Shown one piece after another: positions 8,886 through 17,078 of a DNA stretch of 64,000 bases. Under the pieces are notes generated by a model. The model worked only from the letters and a program-made list of their open reading frames with translations. It was not told the origin of the DNA and made no database searches. This stretch comes from an uncultured Clostridia bacterium (lineage in GTDB: Bacteria > Bacillota > Clostridia > Christensenellales > CAG-138), in contig CAMKES010000004.1 in assembly GCA_946411635.1 (NCBI GenBank), positions 1 to 64,000 on the forward strand. The letters are read 5' to 3'. Position numbers and translations under genes: made by a program. Position 1 is the first letter of the stretch, and every line of letters begins with the position of its first letter.

Positions 8886-10964
8886 TTATCGGTACGAGAG
8901 CGTCTGTACGAGCTCGTACGCCTGTCTGACGACGGTTTTCAGGCTGCCGACGCGATCGCAGTCGCCCACGAAGTACGTCGGTCTGCCGTTCTTTCGTTCC
9001 TTCAGCGCCGCAAAGCGCGTATCCGGCGCGCAGCCCACCGACAGGATGACCGAATCCGCGGGCACGGTCCTCTGTCCCTCCGGCGTGTTCAGGACCACGC
9101 CTTCGTCCGTGATCGCTTCGACCGTCGCGTTCACGTACGCCGGGACGCTGCGGAAGCGCAGAAGCTCACGGAGCATCGACGAGTTCGCCATGCAGATGCC
9201 CTTCGCGCCGACGAGGTACGGCGTCATCTCGACCACCGACGGATGTTTGCCCGCAAGCGCCAGCTCGTACGCGATCTCGCAGCCGGTCAGCCCGCCGCCC
9301 ACGATCACGACGCGATCGCCCACGGGCGCTTTGCCGTCGAGAAAATCGACCGCGGTCACCGCCCGTTCCGCGCCGGGGATTTTAAGCGTTCTTGCGTGCG
9401 CGCCGGTCGCGATCACGAGCACGTCCGCATCGAGACGGTCCGCATCGGTGATCTCCGTGTGCAGATGCACCGCCGCGCCGCTGCGTTCGAGCATGCGGCG
9501 GTACCAGTCGAGCAGCGCCTTGTCCTTTTCCTTGAACGACATCGCCGCCGCCGCGTTGAACACGCCGCCGAGCCGGTCCGTCTTTTCGTAGAGATCGACC
9601 CGGTGTCCGCGCGCGGCCGCCTGGATCGCGACCTCCATGCCGCCGATGCCGCCGCCGATGATCGCGATATGCTTCGGATGCTTTGCGGGGGCTTTCGAGT
9701 ATTTCGTTTCGTTGTTCGTCCACGGATTCAGCACGCAGCGGCCCATCGCAAGATGCATCGGGTCGATGTCCGTGCCGTGCCCGTTCAGACCGTTGAACGG
9801 CAGACACGCGCCGTGGCACGCGATGCACGGACGCACGTCGTCCATGCGGTCCTCTTTGATCTTCGTGATGTATTCGGGATCGCACAGCAGCTGCCGTCCG
9901 ACGCCCATCGCGTCGATCCGGCCCGCCGCGATCGATTCCGCCGCCGCGTCCGGCTGCAGCCTGCCCGCGCAGACGACCGGCTTCGTCGTGAACCGCTTGA
10001 TGTGCTCGACGTCCTTGAGGTTCAGGTTCAGCGGCGCGTACACCGGCGGATGCGCCCAGTACCACGCGTCGTACGTGCCGTTGTCGCAGTTGAACAGATC
10101 GTACCCCGCTTCCTCCAGGATCTTGACCGCCCGCTCGGATTCCTCCATCGTGCGGCCGACCTCGGTGAATTCCTCGCCCGGCACCGCGCCCTCGTTGAAG
10201 CCGCGCGTCATGGAGCGCACCGAGTAGCGGAGCGACACGGGATAGTCCGCGCCGCAGACCTTTTTGATCTCTTTGACGATCTCGCATGCGAAGCGCAGGC
10301 GGTTTTCGAGGCTTCCGCCGTATGCGTCGGTGCGGTGGTTCGTGTACGGCATGGTGAACTGATCGAGAAGATACCCCTCGTGCACCGCGTGGATCTCCAC
10401 GCCGTCCGCGCCCGCCTCCTTGCAGCGGAGCGCCGTCTGCCCGAACGCGTAGAGGAACTTCCGGATCATCTTTTCGGTGAACAAATCCATTTTGACGCCC
10501 GGATCCCACACGTTCGGCTCGTCGTCGTCCGGCGCGGACCACCACCACTTGGTCGCAAGGATCGGCCTTGCAAGCGTCCGCAAAAGGCCCTTTTTCACGA
10601 ACGGACGCAGGATCGGCGGCAGCAGCATCGAGCGGCCGGACCCCGCGCTGATCTGGAAAAAGATCTTCGCGCCGCTTTTGTGGATGTCCTCGATGACCGC
10701 CTTCGCGGGCTCGAACACCTCGGGGTGACGGTAGACCCATTTTTTGCCGACGATCGAGATGAGCGGGATCAGCCCCGGAATGAACAGGCCGACGTTCTGA
10801 TCCTTGCGGTCGGCGTAAAATTCGCGGATGCCCTTGACGAAGCCCGTCTTCGCCTCCCACTGGATCATGTTCGTGCCCTCCATGGGCAGCATGACGATGC
10901 GGTTTTTGATCGTGACGTTGCCGACCTTCCACGGCGTAAACAGCGCTTCGTACTTCGGATCCAT
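8886..10964 (-). CDS. 2-enoate reductase / 2,4-dienoyl-CoA reductase-like flavoprotein (FMN, Fe-S, FAD)
   Basis: A 692-aa member of the old-yellow-enzyme family with the two-part layout of bacterial enoate and dienoyl reductases. The FMN-binding TIM barrel (about 1-360) has GADGVEIHAVHEGYLLDQF. A 4Fe-4S cluster near residue 378 has CIACHGAC plus a later Cys in GRCVLNP. The C-terminal FAD/NAD domain has GGGIGGMEVAI and GGGLTGCEIA. It probably reduces an activated C=C bond. The start at 10964 is preceded by GGGAGGGACCGT; an upstream in-frame ATG (10982) lacks a ribosome site. It is first in the operon with alcohol and aldehyde dehydrogenases. The natural substrate is unknown; candidates are enoates, enals or steroid/bile-acid enones. 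Confidence 0.92.
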   Translation of the reverse strand: MDPKYEALFTPWKVGNVTIKNRIVMLPMEGTNMIQWEAKTGFVKGIREFYADRKDQNVGLFIPGLIPLISIVGKKWVYRHPEVFEPAKAVIEDIHKSGAKIFFQISAGSGRSMLLPPILRPFVKKGLLRTLARPILATKWWWSAPDDDEPNVWDPGVKMDLFTEKMIRKFLYAFGQTALRCKEAGADGVEIHAVHEGYLLDQFTMPYTNHRTDAYGGSLENRLRFACEIVKEIKKVCGADYPVSLRYSVRSMTRGFNEGAVPGEEFTEVGRTMEESERAVKILEEAGYDLFNCDNGTYDAWYWAHPPVYAPLNLNLKDVEHIKRFTTKPVVCAGRLQPDAAAESIAAGRIDAMGVGRQLLCDPEYITKIKEDRMDDVRPCIACHGACLPFNGLNGHGTDIDPMHLAMGRCVLNPWTNNETKYSKAPAKHPKHIAIIGGGIGGMEVAIQAAARGHRVDLYEKTDRLGGVFNAAAAMSFKEKDKALLDWYRRMLERSGAAVHLHTEITDADRLDADVLVIATGAHARTLKIPGAERAVTAVDFLDGKAPVGDRVVIVGGGLTGCEIAYELALAGKHPSVVEMTPYLVGAKGICMANSSMLRELLRFRSVPAYVNATVEAITDEGVVLNTPEGQRTVPADSVILSVGCAPDTRFAALKERKNGRPTYFVGDCDRVGSLKTVVRQAYELVQTLSYR

Positions 10965-10997
10965 ACGGTCCCTCCCGAACAAACTTTCTTACCCTTG

Positions 10998-11025
10998 ATT
11001 ATACCATCCCGCAGGAGAAAAACAA
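10998..11025 (-). promoter_or_regulatory. Promoter of the enoate reductase operon
   Basis: On the minus strand a perfect TATAAT covers 11003-10998, with TTGTTT at 11025-11020 and a 16-bp spacer. Confidence 0.6.
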
Positions 11026-11050
11026 AGGGGAAAAGATGCGATCGTTCCGG

Positions 11051-11079
11051 TTGATTCCCGCGCGTTTTTTTGGTATGAT
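11051..11079 (+). promoter_or_regulatory. Promoter of the FAD-dependent dehydrogenase gene
   Basis: TTGATT at 11051-11056 and TATGAT at 11074-11079, spacer 17 bp, divergent from the enoate reductase promoter. Confidence 0.65.
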
Positions 11080-11112
11080 ATCCTTGGAATTATGCCGCGG
11101 AGGTGAAACGAA

Positions 11113-12486
11113 ATGAAACAGTACGACGTGATCGTGGTCGGGGCGGGTCCCGGCGGGATCTTTACCGCATACGAGCTCCGTAAATGCGCGCCGGAAAAGC
11201 GGATCGCCGTGTTCGAGGCGGGCAATCCTCTGGAGAAGCGCAAGTGCCCGATCGACGGTGAAACGATCCGATCGTGCGTGCACTGCCCGACGTGCGCGAT
11301 CATGAACGGCTTCGGCGGCGCAGGCGCGTTCTCCGACGGCAAGTACAACATCACGAACGATTTCGGCGGAAGCCTGCACGAATACATCGGAAAGAGCAAG
11401 GCGACCGAGCTGATGGAGTACGTCGATTCGATCAACATGGCGTTCGGCGGCGAGGGCACGAAGCTGTATACCACCGCAAATTCGCGCATCAAGACGCTGT
11501 GCATCCAGAACAAACTGCATCTTCTGGACGCGTCGGTGCGGCATCTCGGCACGGACAAGAACTACGTCGTGCTGCAAAACCTGTACGCGGCGCTGAAGGA
11601 CCGGGTCGATTTCTTCTTCCGCACGCCGGTCGTGAAGGTCGAAGCGCGCGAGGGCGGCTTTACGGTGTGCACCGAAACGGAGGAATTTGCGTGCGATCAG
11701 TGCGTGATCTCCGTGGGCCGCAGCGGCTCGAAGTGGATGGAGCGCGTGTGCAAAGACCTGGACATCGCCACGAAGAGCAACCGCGTGGACATCGGCGTGC
11801 GCGTCGAGCTGCCCGCCGAGATCTTCGCGCATCTGACGGACGAGCTGTATGAGAGCAAGATCGTCTACCGCACCGAAAAATACGGCGACCTCGTGCGGAC
11901 GTTCTGCATGAACCCGCACGGCGCGGTCGTCACCGAAAACACGAACGGCATCGTGACGGTCAACGGGCACAGCTACGAGGACCCGGCCATGCATACGCCG
12001 AACACGAACTTCGCGCTGCTGGTCAGTAAGCGCTTTACCGAGCCGTTCAACGACAGCACGGCGTACGCGGAAAACATCGCAAAGCTTTCGAACATGCTCG
12101 GCGGCGGCGTCATGCTGCAGCGCTTCGGCGATCTGATCGCGGGGCGGCGCTCGACGGAAAAGCGGATTCAGGAGAGCTTCACGATCCCGACGCTTGCCGC
12201 GACGCCCGGCGACCTGTCGCTCGTCATGCCGAAGCGCATCCTCGACGGCATTATCGAAATGCTCTACGCGCTCGACGCGATCGCGCCCGGCACGGCGAAC
12301 GACGACACGCTGCTGTACGGCGTGGAGGTCAAGTTCTACAACATGCAGGTCGAGCTTTCCCCCGATCTCGAAACGAAGCACCGCGGGCTTTACGTGATCG
12401 GCGACGGCAGCGGCGTCACGCATTCGCTGTCGCACGCGTCGGCGAGCGGCGTATACGTTGCGCGGCGGATCGCAAAGGAAGCGTAA
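11113..12486 (+). CDS. Uncharacterised FAD-dependent dehydrogenase (COG2509-like)
   Basis: A 457-aa flavoprotein with an N-terminal dinucleotide fold (DVIVVGAGPGGIFTAYEL), the Cys-rich segment RSCVHCPTC followed by a Gly-rich FSDGKYN loop, and a C-terminal FAD contact GLYVIGDGSGVTHSL. This matches the widespread, functionally undefined FAD-dependent dehydrogenases of Clostridia. The Cys cluster resembles that region in homologues, but I cannot assign a cofactor to it. It has its own promoter and a GGAGGTG ribosome site, and it is monocistronic, ending at a hairpin shared with the convergent 54-aa gene. No redox partner is evident except the divergent reductase operon. Confidence 0.88.
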   Translation: MKQYDVIVVGAGPGGIFTAYELRKCAPEKRIAVFEAGNPLEKRKCPIDGETIRSCVHCPTCAIMNGFGGAGAFSDGKYNITNDFGGSLHEYIGKSKATELMEYVDSINMAFGGEGTKLYTTANSRIKTLCIQNKLHLLDASVRHLGTDKNYVVLQNLYAALKDRVDFFFRTPVVKVEAREGGFTVCTETEEFACDQCVISVGRSGSKWMERVCKDLDIATKSNRVDIGVRVELPAEIFAHLTDELYESKIVYRTEKYGDLVRTFCMNPHGAVVTENTNGIVTVNGHSYEDPAMHTPNTNFALLVSKRFTEPFNDSTAYAENIAKLSNMLGGGVMLQRFGDLIAGRRSTEKRIQESFTIPTLAATPGDLSLVMPKRILDGIIEMLYALDAIAPGTANDDTLLYGVEVKFYNMQVELSPDLETKHRGLYVIGDGSGVTHSLSHASASGVYVARRIAKEA

Positions 12487-12503
12487 ACGGAAGCAAACAA
12501 AAA

Positions 12504-12531
12504 AACAGTCCGGATCTCCGGACTGTTTTTC
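12504..12531. terminator. Bidirectional terminator between convergent genes
   Basis: Perfect 11-bp stem AACAGTCCGGA / TCCGGACTGTT with a two-base loop, T-run on the plus strand and A-run (U-run in the minus transcript) on the other side. Confidence 0.9.
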
Positions 12532-12532
12532 G

Positions 12533-12697
12533 TTACTGCGGGATCCGTTCCAGCTCGACGATGATCTCGGGCTCGCCCCATTTCGGGTCGAACAGCGCGG
12601 CGATCTTCGCCGCGTACCATTCCCGGATCTCGGCGTCGGTGAGCGGGCACGGTTCGCCCTTTGTTCTGACGGTGATCGTAAGGATCTGTTCTTCCAT
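12533..12697 (-). CDS. Small conserved-looking protein, 54 aa, unknown function
   Basis: A short gene of 55 codons, starting MEEQILTITVRTKG and ending VELERIPQ. It is supported by a strong ribosome site (AAAGGAGTGTATATG) and by a terminator placed exactly at its end. It has no membrane span and is acidic, with predicted beta-alpha-beta character. It lies 33 bp after the NRAMP-like transporter in the same direction, so it is probably the last gene of that operon. I do not recognise the family; a small subunit or accessory role for the transporter is only a guess. Confidence 0.75.
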   Translation of the reverse strand: MEEQILTITVRTKGEPCPLTDAEIREWYAAKIAALFDPKWGEPEIIVELERIPQ

Positions 12698-12730
12698 ATA
12701 CACTCCTTTCCGCGCCGAAAACGCGACCGG

Positions 12731-14002
12731 TTATTGAAACAGCGAAAAGAGATTGCCGAAGGACGTCACGCCGACGTACGCCGATGCGAGCGCGGCGGCG
12801 ACGCCGAGCGCCCACAGCCACGCCGGATGCGTATAGTCCGCGCCCATGATCCGCTTGCTCTTCGCGGCGATCAGGCAGACGCCGAGGGTGACGGGCAGGA
12901 TCAGTCCGTTCAGCGCGCTGACGATCACGAGCAGCTTCGCCGCGCCGCCCAGGACCGTCATGATCAGCGTGGAAACGGCGATAAAGCCGATGATCCAGCG
13001 GTTTTCGTTCCGCGCGACGGACGGATGAAACGTCTTGAGGAAGGAAACGGAGGTGTACGCCGCGCCGATGATCGAGGTGATCGAGGCGGCGAGCAGCACC
13101 AGTCCGGCAAACCGGTAGGCGAGCTCGCCCGCGCCGAGCCGGAACGCGTACGCGGCCGGATTGGCGATGCCGCCGTACGCCGGAACGCCGGCGATCGCCG
13201 CGTTTCTGGACGGATCGGAAAGGTCGACGCCGGGAAACCGTGTGACCGTGCCGAGGACCGCGAGGAACAGCAGCACGCGGAAAACCGCCGCGATGCCGAT
13301 GCCGAGGACCGCGCTTCGGCCGATCTCCCGCAAGTGCGCTTTTCCGGTCACACCGCCGTCGATCAGACGGTGCGCGCCGGCAAACGTGATGTACCCGCCG
13401 ACCGTGCCGCCCAGCAGCGTCAGCGCCGCCGGAAAGAGCGCCGCGGGCTTCGCCGACGGAAGGAACGTGTTCTTCAGCGCGTCGAACAGGGGCGGCCGGG
13501 TCAGGATCGCCGTGACGAGGATCACGAGGATCATGAGCACGCCGAGGATCCGCACGACGCGGTCCGCGACGGTCCGCGCTTTTTTGAACAGGAAGATCAC
13601 GATCGCGGAGAGCCCGGCCAGCACGCAGCCGACGGTGTCGGGAATGCCGAACAGCGCGTTGAAGCCCAGCGCGCCGCCGCCGACGTTGCCGATGTTGAAC
13701 GCCAGTCCGCCGAGTGCGATCAGCGCGGCGAGCGCGTACCCGAGCCCCTTCAGCAGCCGGTTTGCGACGTCCTGCCCGCGCAGACCGGAACAGCACAGCA
13801 CCCGCCAGATGTTCAGCTGCGCGATCGCGGACACGACGAGCGAGATCAGGATGACGAACCCGAAGCTCGGGCCGAGCGAGGCCGTAAACGTCGCGGTCTG
13901 CGTCAGAAAGCCCGGTCCGACGGCGGAGGTCGCCATCAGAAACGCCGCGCCGATCAGTGCGCCGCGTCCGGTCTGTTTGTCCGTCGTTCGCTTCCCGTGC
14001 AT
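12731..14002 (-). CDS. NRAMP-superfamily membrane transporter lacking canonical metal ligands
   Basis: A 423-aa protein with about 11 hydrophobic helices and the NRAMP fold pattern. In true Mn/Fe NRAMPs, helix 1 carries DPGN and helix 6 carries MPHN. Here the equivalents read AVGPGFLTQT and ITFAGAHR, so the Asp, Asn and Met ligands are absent. GPGFLTQT-type sequences occur in the divergent NRAMP branch that includes Bacillus YcsG. Transport of a larger ion, an organic substrate or a co-transported proton is possible, but not transition-metal import by the standard site. The ribosome site is weak, suggesting coupling to the upstream ABM gene 24 bp away. It is followed by the 54-aa gene. Confidence 0.8.
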   Translation of the reverse strand: MHGKRTTDKQTGRGALIGAAFLMATSAVGPGFLTQTATFTASLGPSFGFVILISLVVSAIAQLNIWRVLCCSGLRGQDVANRLLKGLGYALAALIALGGLAFNIGNVGGGALGFNALFGIPDTVGCVLAGLSAIVIFLFKKARTVADRVVRILGVLMILVILVTAILTRPPLFDALKNTFLPSAKPAALFPAALTLLGGTVGGYITFAGAHRLIDGGVTGKAHLREIGRSAVLGIGIAAVFRVLLFLAVLGTVTRFPGVDLSDPSRNAAIAGVPAYGGIANPAAYAFRLGAGELAYRFAGLVLLAASITSIIGAAYTSVSFLKTFHPSVARNENRWIIGFIAVSTLIMTVLGGAAKLLVIVSALNGLILPVTLGVCLIAAKSKRIMGADYTHPAWLWALGVAAALASAYVGVTSFGNLFSLFQ

Positions 14003-14026
14003 TTGCGTCCCCGCTTTCCGCCTGCT

Positions 14027-14320
14027 TTATTGCGCGGTTTCAAACCGCTCGACGACCGTTTCGAGTACGTACAGCGGCTTCTGTTCCTTCAGCTTCGCGT
14101 AATGCGGCGTTTCGGCGTGCGCCTTCAGAGCGGCTTCGTCGCGCCAGTGCTCGACCAGAAGCAGCGCGTCGCCGTTCCCGCCGTGCGGCAGATAATAATC
14201 GTATCCGAGGTTGCCGGGCTCGAGGCGGCTGTCGGCGTCGAGCCCCTCGTTTTCGATCGATTTCAGGAATGCTTCCCGCATTCCGGGTTTGCATCGGTAC
14301 GTTACGTTCAGCACGATCAT
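14027..14320 (-). CDS. Antibiotic biosynthesis monooxygenase (ABM) domain protein
   Basis: A 97-aa single-domain dimeric alpha+beta barrel protein. It starts MIVLNVTYRCKPG and continues with the typical EHWRDEAALKAHAETPHY segment seen in YgiN-like quinol monooxygenases. Such proteins act without cofactor on quinols or aromatic compounds, or degrade haem in some branches. A strong AAAGGAGGACCT site precedes the start. It lies in a six-gene minus-strand run with a glyoxalase-like and an MBL protein, a set often seen in small-molecule detoxification, though no substrate can be given. Confidence 0.85.
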   Translation of the reverse strand: MIVLNVTYRCKPGMREAFLKSIENEGLDADSRLEPGNLGYDYYLPHGGNGDALLLVEHWRDEAALKAHAETPHYAKLKEQKPLYVLETVVERFETAQ

Positions 14321-14330
14321 AGGTCCTCCT

Positions 14331-14657
14331 TTATTCTGCGCGGTATTTGTTGTAAATCTTTTTGTACGCGACGATCAGCACGGGAATCCCGGAAAGACAG
14401 CCCGCCGCCATCACGAACCCCGCGAGCTCCGGCCGGAATATGCCGAGGATCGCGGAGATCCAGAACACGCCGGAATAGCAGAGCCACATGATCCCGTTCG
14501 CACGGTTATAGGCGGGCACGTCCGCGATCTCTTCCTCGCCGACCGTGCTTCCCGACCAGAACCACATCGGCTTTTTCCGCCGCCACGCATAAATTCCGAT
14601 CCCCGTAAACAGTGCGGAAAGCGGGATCAGAATCACGAGCCAGATGATCCGTTCCAC
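14331..14657 (-). CDS. Small integral membrane protein, unknown function
   Basis: 108 aa starting at a GTG with three hydrophobic helices (about 4-24, 55-73 and 77-95) and a conserved-looking loop FWSGSTVGEEEIADV followed by YNRANGIMW, a pattern I associate with uncharacterised small membrane proteins of Firmicutes. It starts 6 bp after the glyoxalase-like gene and has only a weak ribosome site, consistent with translational coupling. No catalytic residues are evident. Confidence 0.75.
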   Translation of the reverse strand: MERIIWLVILIPLSALFTGIGIYAWRRKKPMWFWSGSTVGEEEIADVPAYNRANGIMWLCYSGVFWISAILGIFRPELAGFVMAAGCLSGIPVLIVAYKKIYNKYRAE

Positions 14658-14663
14658 GCCCGT

Positions 14664-15032
14664 TTACCGTGTCGGAATGATCTCGAGCCAGTAGCGGTCG
14701 GGATCCTGAATGAAGTAGATGCCCATCGCCGGGTTTTCAAAGCAGATGCAGCCCATCTGTTCGTGCAGCGCGTGCGCGGCGGCGTAATCGTCGGTGCGGA
14801 ACGCCAGATGGAATTCCTCCTCGCCGATGTCGTAGGGCTCCGGATGATCCCTGAGCCAGGTGAGCTCCAGTTCGAACGCGCTCTGCTCGTTTCCGATATA
14901 CACGATGATAAAGGAACCGTCCGGCGCGGTCTTGCGGCGGATCTCTCTGAGCCCCAGCGCCTTTTCATAGAACGCCAGCGAGCGGTCGAGGTCCATTACG
15001 TTGTAGTTTTCGTGGATCATTTTGAATTGCAT
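14664..15032 (-). CDS. Glyoxalase / VOC superfamily protein (lactoylglutathione lyase-like)
   Basis: A single VOC domain pair in 122 aa. Metal-ligand positions are retained: His7 near the start (MIHENYNV), a Glu in ELELTW, His in EFHLAF and Glu in YWLEIIP. The fold and DRSLAFYEKALGL segment match GloA-type proteins, which isomerise methylglyoxal adducts; related proteins bind other small electrophiles. The start has TAAGGAGAAGACCGTC upstream. It is second in the operon after the MBL hydrolase; glyoxalase and MBL enzymes act in sequence in methylglyoxal detoxification, but this MBL belongs to a different branch from GloB. Confidence 0.87.
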   Translation of the reverse strand: MQFKMIHENYNVMDLDRSLAFYEKALGLREIRRKTAPDGSFIIVYIGNEQSAFELELTWLRDHPEPYDIGEEEFHLAFRTDDYAAAHALHEQMGCICFENPAMGIYFIQDPDRYWLEIIPTR

Positions 15033-15045
15033 GACGGTCTTCTCC

Positions 15046-15738
15046 TTACAGTTCCCAGTGTGTTTCGTGCGCGGTATCGAGGATCACGGCGTCCGACGCC
15101 CGCGCCGGACCTTCTTTGAACCGATCGACCACGCTTTTGTCCTTCCAGAAGTGCATCGGCAGCACGTACCGCGCGCGGCAGACCGACAGAAACAGTCCGA
15201 GGCCGTTCGCATAGTGTTCCTCCAGCCGGTCGTCCAGAACGACGAACGCGGCGTCGACCGGCACGTCCGCAAGCGTTCCGATCTCCTGCGTGAAGCGCGT
15301 TTGCTGATCGTTGAGCCACTCCGGATCCTCGCCCGGCCAGTCCCACCAATGCAGATCGCCCGCATGGAACAGCGTTTCGTCCGGCGTCTGCACGAGGAAC
15401 GCGACGCCTTCGTCGGTGGACCGCAGCGTCCGGACCGTGCCGAGCCCTTCGATCCCGTACGTTTCATGCGCGTCGAGGAACCGCACGTCGCGGTCCTCCG
15501 GAATCCGTTTGTTTCCGCGCAGATCGAACGAGAGCAGATACCGGACCGTTCGCCCCGCGATCGAAAAGATCGCCGGATCGAAATGATCCGCATGCGCGTG
15601 GCTGACGAATACGAACAGCGGCTTGTCCTTCGGTTTTCCGTCGATCGTCCCGGGATCGGCGCGAAAAGAATCGAACAGCAGCAGGCAGGATGCGGTCTCG
15701 ACGAGAAAGCCGCTGTGTCCGAGATAATCGATCTTCAT
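15046..15738 (-). CDS. MBL-fold metal-dependent hydrolase (UlaG-like)
   Basis: A 230-aa metallo-beta-lactamase-fold protein with the metal motif HAHADH (His47, His49, Asp51, His52), an early His in YLGHSG as in UlaG-type lactonases, and later ligands in HAGDLHWWDW and LPMHFW. It probably hydrolyses a phosphodiester, lactone or similar small substrate. It begins after AAAGGAGCGGCAT, has its own promoter (15762-15790) and leads the six-gene minus-strand operon down to 12533. Confidence 0.87.
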   Translation of the reverse strand: MKIDYLGHSGFLVETASCLLLFDSFRADPGTIDGKPKDKPLFVFVSHAHADHFDPAIFSIAGRTVRYLLSFDLRGNKRIPEDRDVRFLDAHETYGIEGLGTVRTLRSTDEGVAFLVQTPDETLFHAGDLHWWDWPGEDPEWLNDQQTRFTQEIGTLADVPVDAAFVVLDDRLEEHYANGLGLFLSVCRARYVLPMHFWKDKSVVDRFKEGPARASDAVILDTAHETHWEL

Positions 15739-15761
15739 ATGCCGCTCCTTTTCTTTGTTTC

Positions 15762-15790
15762 AGTGTATCATATCGACGCATGCTTGGCAA
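15762..15790 (-). promoter_or_regulatory. Promoter of the MBL-to-NRAMP operon
   Basis: On the minus strand TTGCCA (15790-15785) and TACACT (15767-15762) with a 17-bp spacer, just after the terminator of the upstream regulator gene. Confidence 0.65.
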
Positions 15791-15791
15791 T

Positions 15792-15817
15792 AAAAAAGCC
15801 GCCCCCTGCGGGGCGGC
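15792..15817 (-). terminator. Terminator after the XRE regulator gene
   Basis: Perfect stem GCCGCCCC / GGGGCGGC with a 4-base loop, followed on the minus strand by six U residues. Confidence 0.87.
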
Positions 15818-15828
15818 AGATCCGAAGC

Positions 15829-16449
15829 TTACTCTTTGGAAATCACCTTTTTCTGCCAGCTGCGCTTGCCGCAGGCAGGGCATTTTATGTAGCGCGTTCT
15901 GCCCATGTGCATCGCAAGGCTCACCGTACGGTAGTCCGGCACGTACCGGTGTCCGCATTTTCTGCATTCGTAATACCCCGCGACCTGCTCGATGCGAAGC
16001 GCGAAAGACATGCAGACGATAAACTGCGCGAGTCCGACGCCGAACAGCAGGAAGAAGATCCACAACGGCTTTTCCATCTTCATAAACATCGCGCCGACGA
16101 TGACCGTCACGAACAGAAATGCCGAGGAAGTGACGCCGATCACGACCTCTGTTTTCAGAAGCCGCTTGTCCGCCGCTTCCTTTTGTTTGACCATTTCCAG
16201 GAGATTTCTCTCCGCAGTTTCATTGTAGCGTTCCATCGAAACGACCTCCCCGTTCAATAAATCGTTGACTGTGATCTTCAAAAGCCTGCACAGTTCCAGC
16301 ATGACCGACGCGTCCGGCAGCGACCGTCCGGTCTCCCATTTCGAAACCGCGCGGTCCGTGATGCCGAGCGCTTCCGCAAGCTGCTGCTGCGTGAGCTTCT
16401 GCGCTTTTCGTTTCTCGGCGATGAATCTGCCGATTCTGACCTGATCCAT
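15829..16449 (-). CDS. XRE-family regulator with membrane helices and zinc ribbon
   Basis: 206 aa: a Cro/C1-type helix-turn-helix (about 5-60, with LTQQQLAEALGITDRAVSKW), a charged coiled linker, two membrane helices (about 100-120 and 128-150), and a C-terminal four-Cys zinc ribbon (CRKCG and CPACGK). This is a membrane-tethered DNA-binding protein type common in Clostridia. The start at 16449 has AGGAGGTCCAAAGAAC; the frame is open further upstream but without a start signal. Two copies of ACCGnCGGTAGAG lie about 60 and 85 bp upstream and may be its own operators. The ligand or signal is unknown. Confidence 0.87.
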   Translation of the reverse strand: MDQVRIGRFIAEKRKAQKLTQQQLAEALGITDRAVSKWETGRSLPDASVMLELCRLLKITVNDLLNGEVVSMERYNETAERNLLEMVKQKEAADKRLLKTEVVIGVTSSAFLFVTVIVGAMFMKMEKPLWIFFLLFGVGLAQFIVCMSFALRIEQVAGYYECRKCGHRYVPDYRTVSLAMHMGRTRYIKCPACGKRSWQKKVISKE

Positions 16450-16506
16450 GTTCTTTGGACCTCCTTTCGTTTCGAGCATACCGTTTCCGCGCCTGAAAAA
16501 CCACGA

Positions 16507-16545
16507 ACCGGCGGTAGAGCGGGGAGAACTCAACCGTCGGTAGAG
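16507..16545. promoter_or_regulatory. Twin dyad sites, probable operators of the XRE regulator
   Basis: ACCGGCGGTAGAG (16507-16519) and ACCGTCGGTAGAG (16533-16545) are direct copies 26 bp apart, about two and a half helical turns. Each has an ACCG-n-CGGT core palindrome. They lie between the kinase stop and the regulator start, upstream of a TATGCT element at 16480-16475 (minus). Confidence 0.45.
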
Positions 16546-16550
16546 TGTGT

Positions 16551-17078
16551 TCAAAGCGTGGAAAGAAGCGTTTCGATCGCCGTATTCCAGTCCGTATCGA
16601 TCACGGCGAGCGCTTCGCCCGCCGTTAAGAAGCCTTCGGTCACCGCGCGGTTGTCGGCCTTCAGCCGCGCCGCGGTGCAGCCGGAGTCGTCGAGCCGCGC
16701 CTCGACGTCCGAGGCGTGCGCTTGAATCGCGTCGAAATGCGCGTCGACGTATGCGTCCGTCATGGCGAGGCAGACGAACCGGATCGACGCAAGGTACGCT
16801 TCGTCGAAGTCCTTTCGCCAGTCGAACGGCACATAGCAGCCCTCGACGATCAGGTCCTGACGGTTTTCGATCGCGGTTTTGATCATCTCGCGCACGATCG
16901 GCCAGAGGTACGCCGTAAGCGCGTCGTCGTCCTCCGGCGTCAATGCCGTATGACCGCTCCGGATCAGCCCCATCTTGAGATGGTCGATCGACAGGTACGG
17001 GATCTTCATCTGTTCCAAAAGACGCTGCGCCAGCGCGGTCTTGCCCGTGTGCGACGCGCCGGTGATCAGCACGATCAT
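16551..17078 (-). CDS. P-loop kinase / AAA-type nucleotide-binding protein
   Basis: A 175-aa protein beginning MIVLITGASHTGKTALAQ, a Walker A motif (GASHTGKT), then YLSIDHLKMGLIRSG and LIVEGCYVPFDW (hydrophobic beta strand ending in Glu). The size and order resemble small phosphotransferases of the 2-phosphoglycerate kinase or zeta-toxin-like P-loop group. The start overlaps the stop of the DUF1284 gene (ATGA), so the pair is co-translated. The substrate is unknown. Confidence 0.8.
   Translation of the reverse strand: MIVLITGASHTGKTALAQRLLEQMKIPYLSIDHLKMGLIRSGHTALTPEDDDALTAYLWPIVREMIKTAIENRQDLIVEGCYVPFDWRKDFDEAYLASIRFVCLAMTDAYVDAHFDAIQAHASDVEARLDDSGCTAARLKADNRAVTEGFLTAGEALAVIDTDWNTAIETLLSTL

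Noticed and set aside
7644..11054. Plus-strand open frame of 1136 codons
   Set aside because: Crosses three well-supported minus-strand genes in antisense and has no family resemblance.
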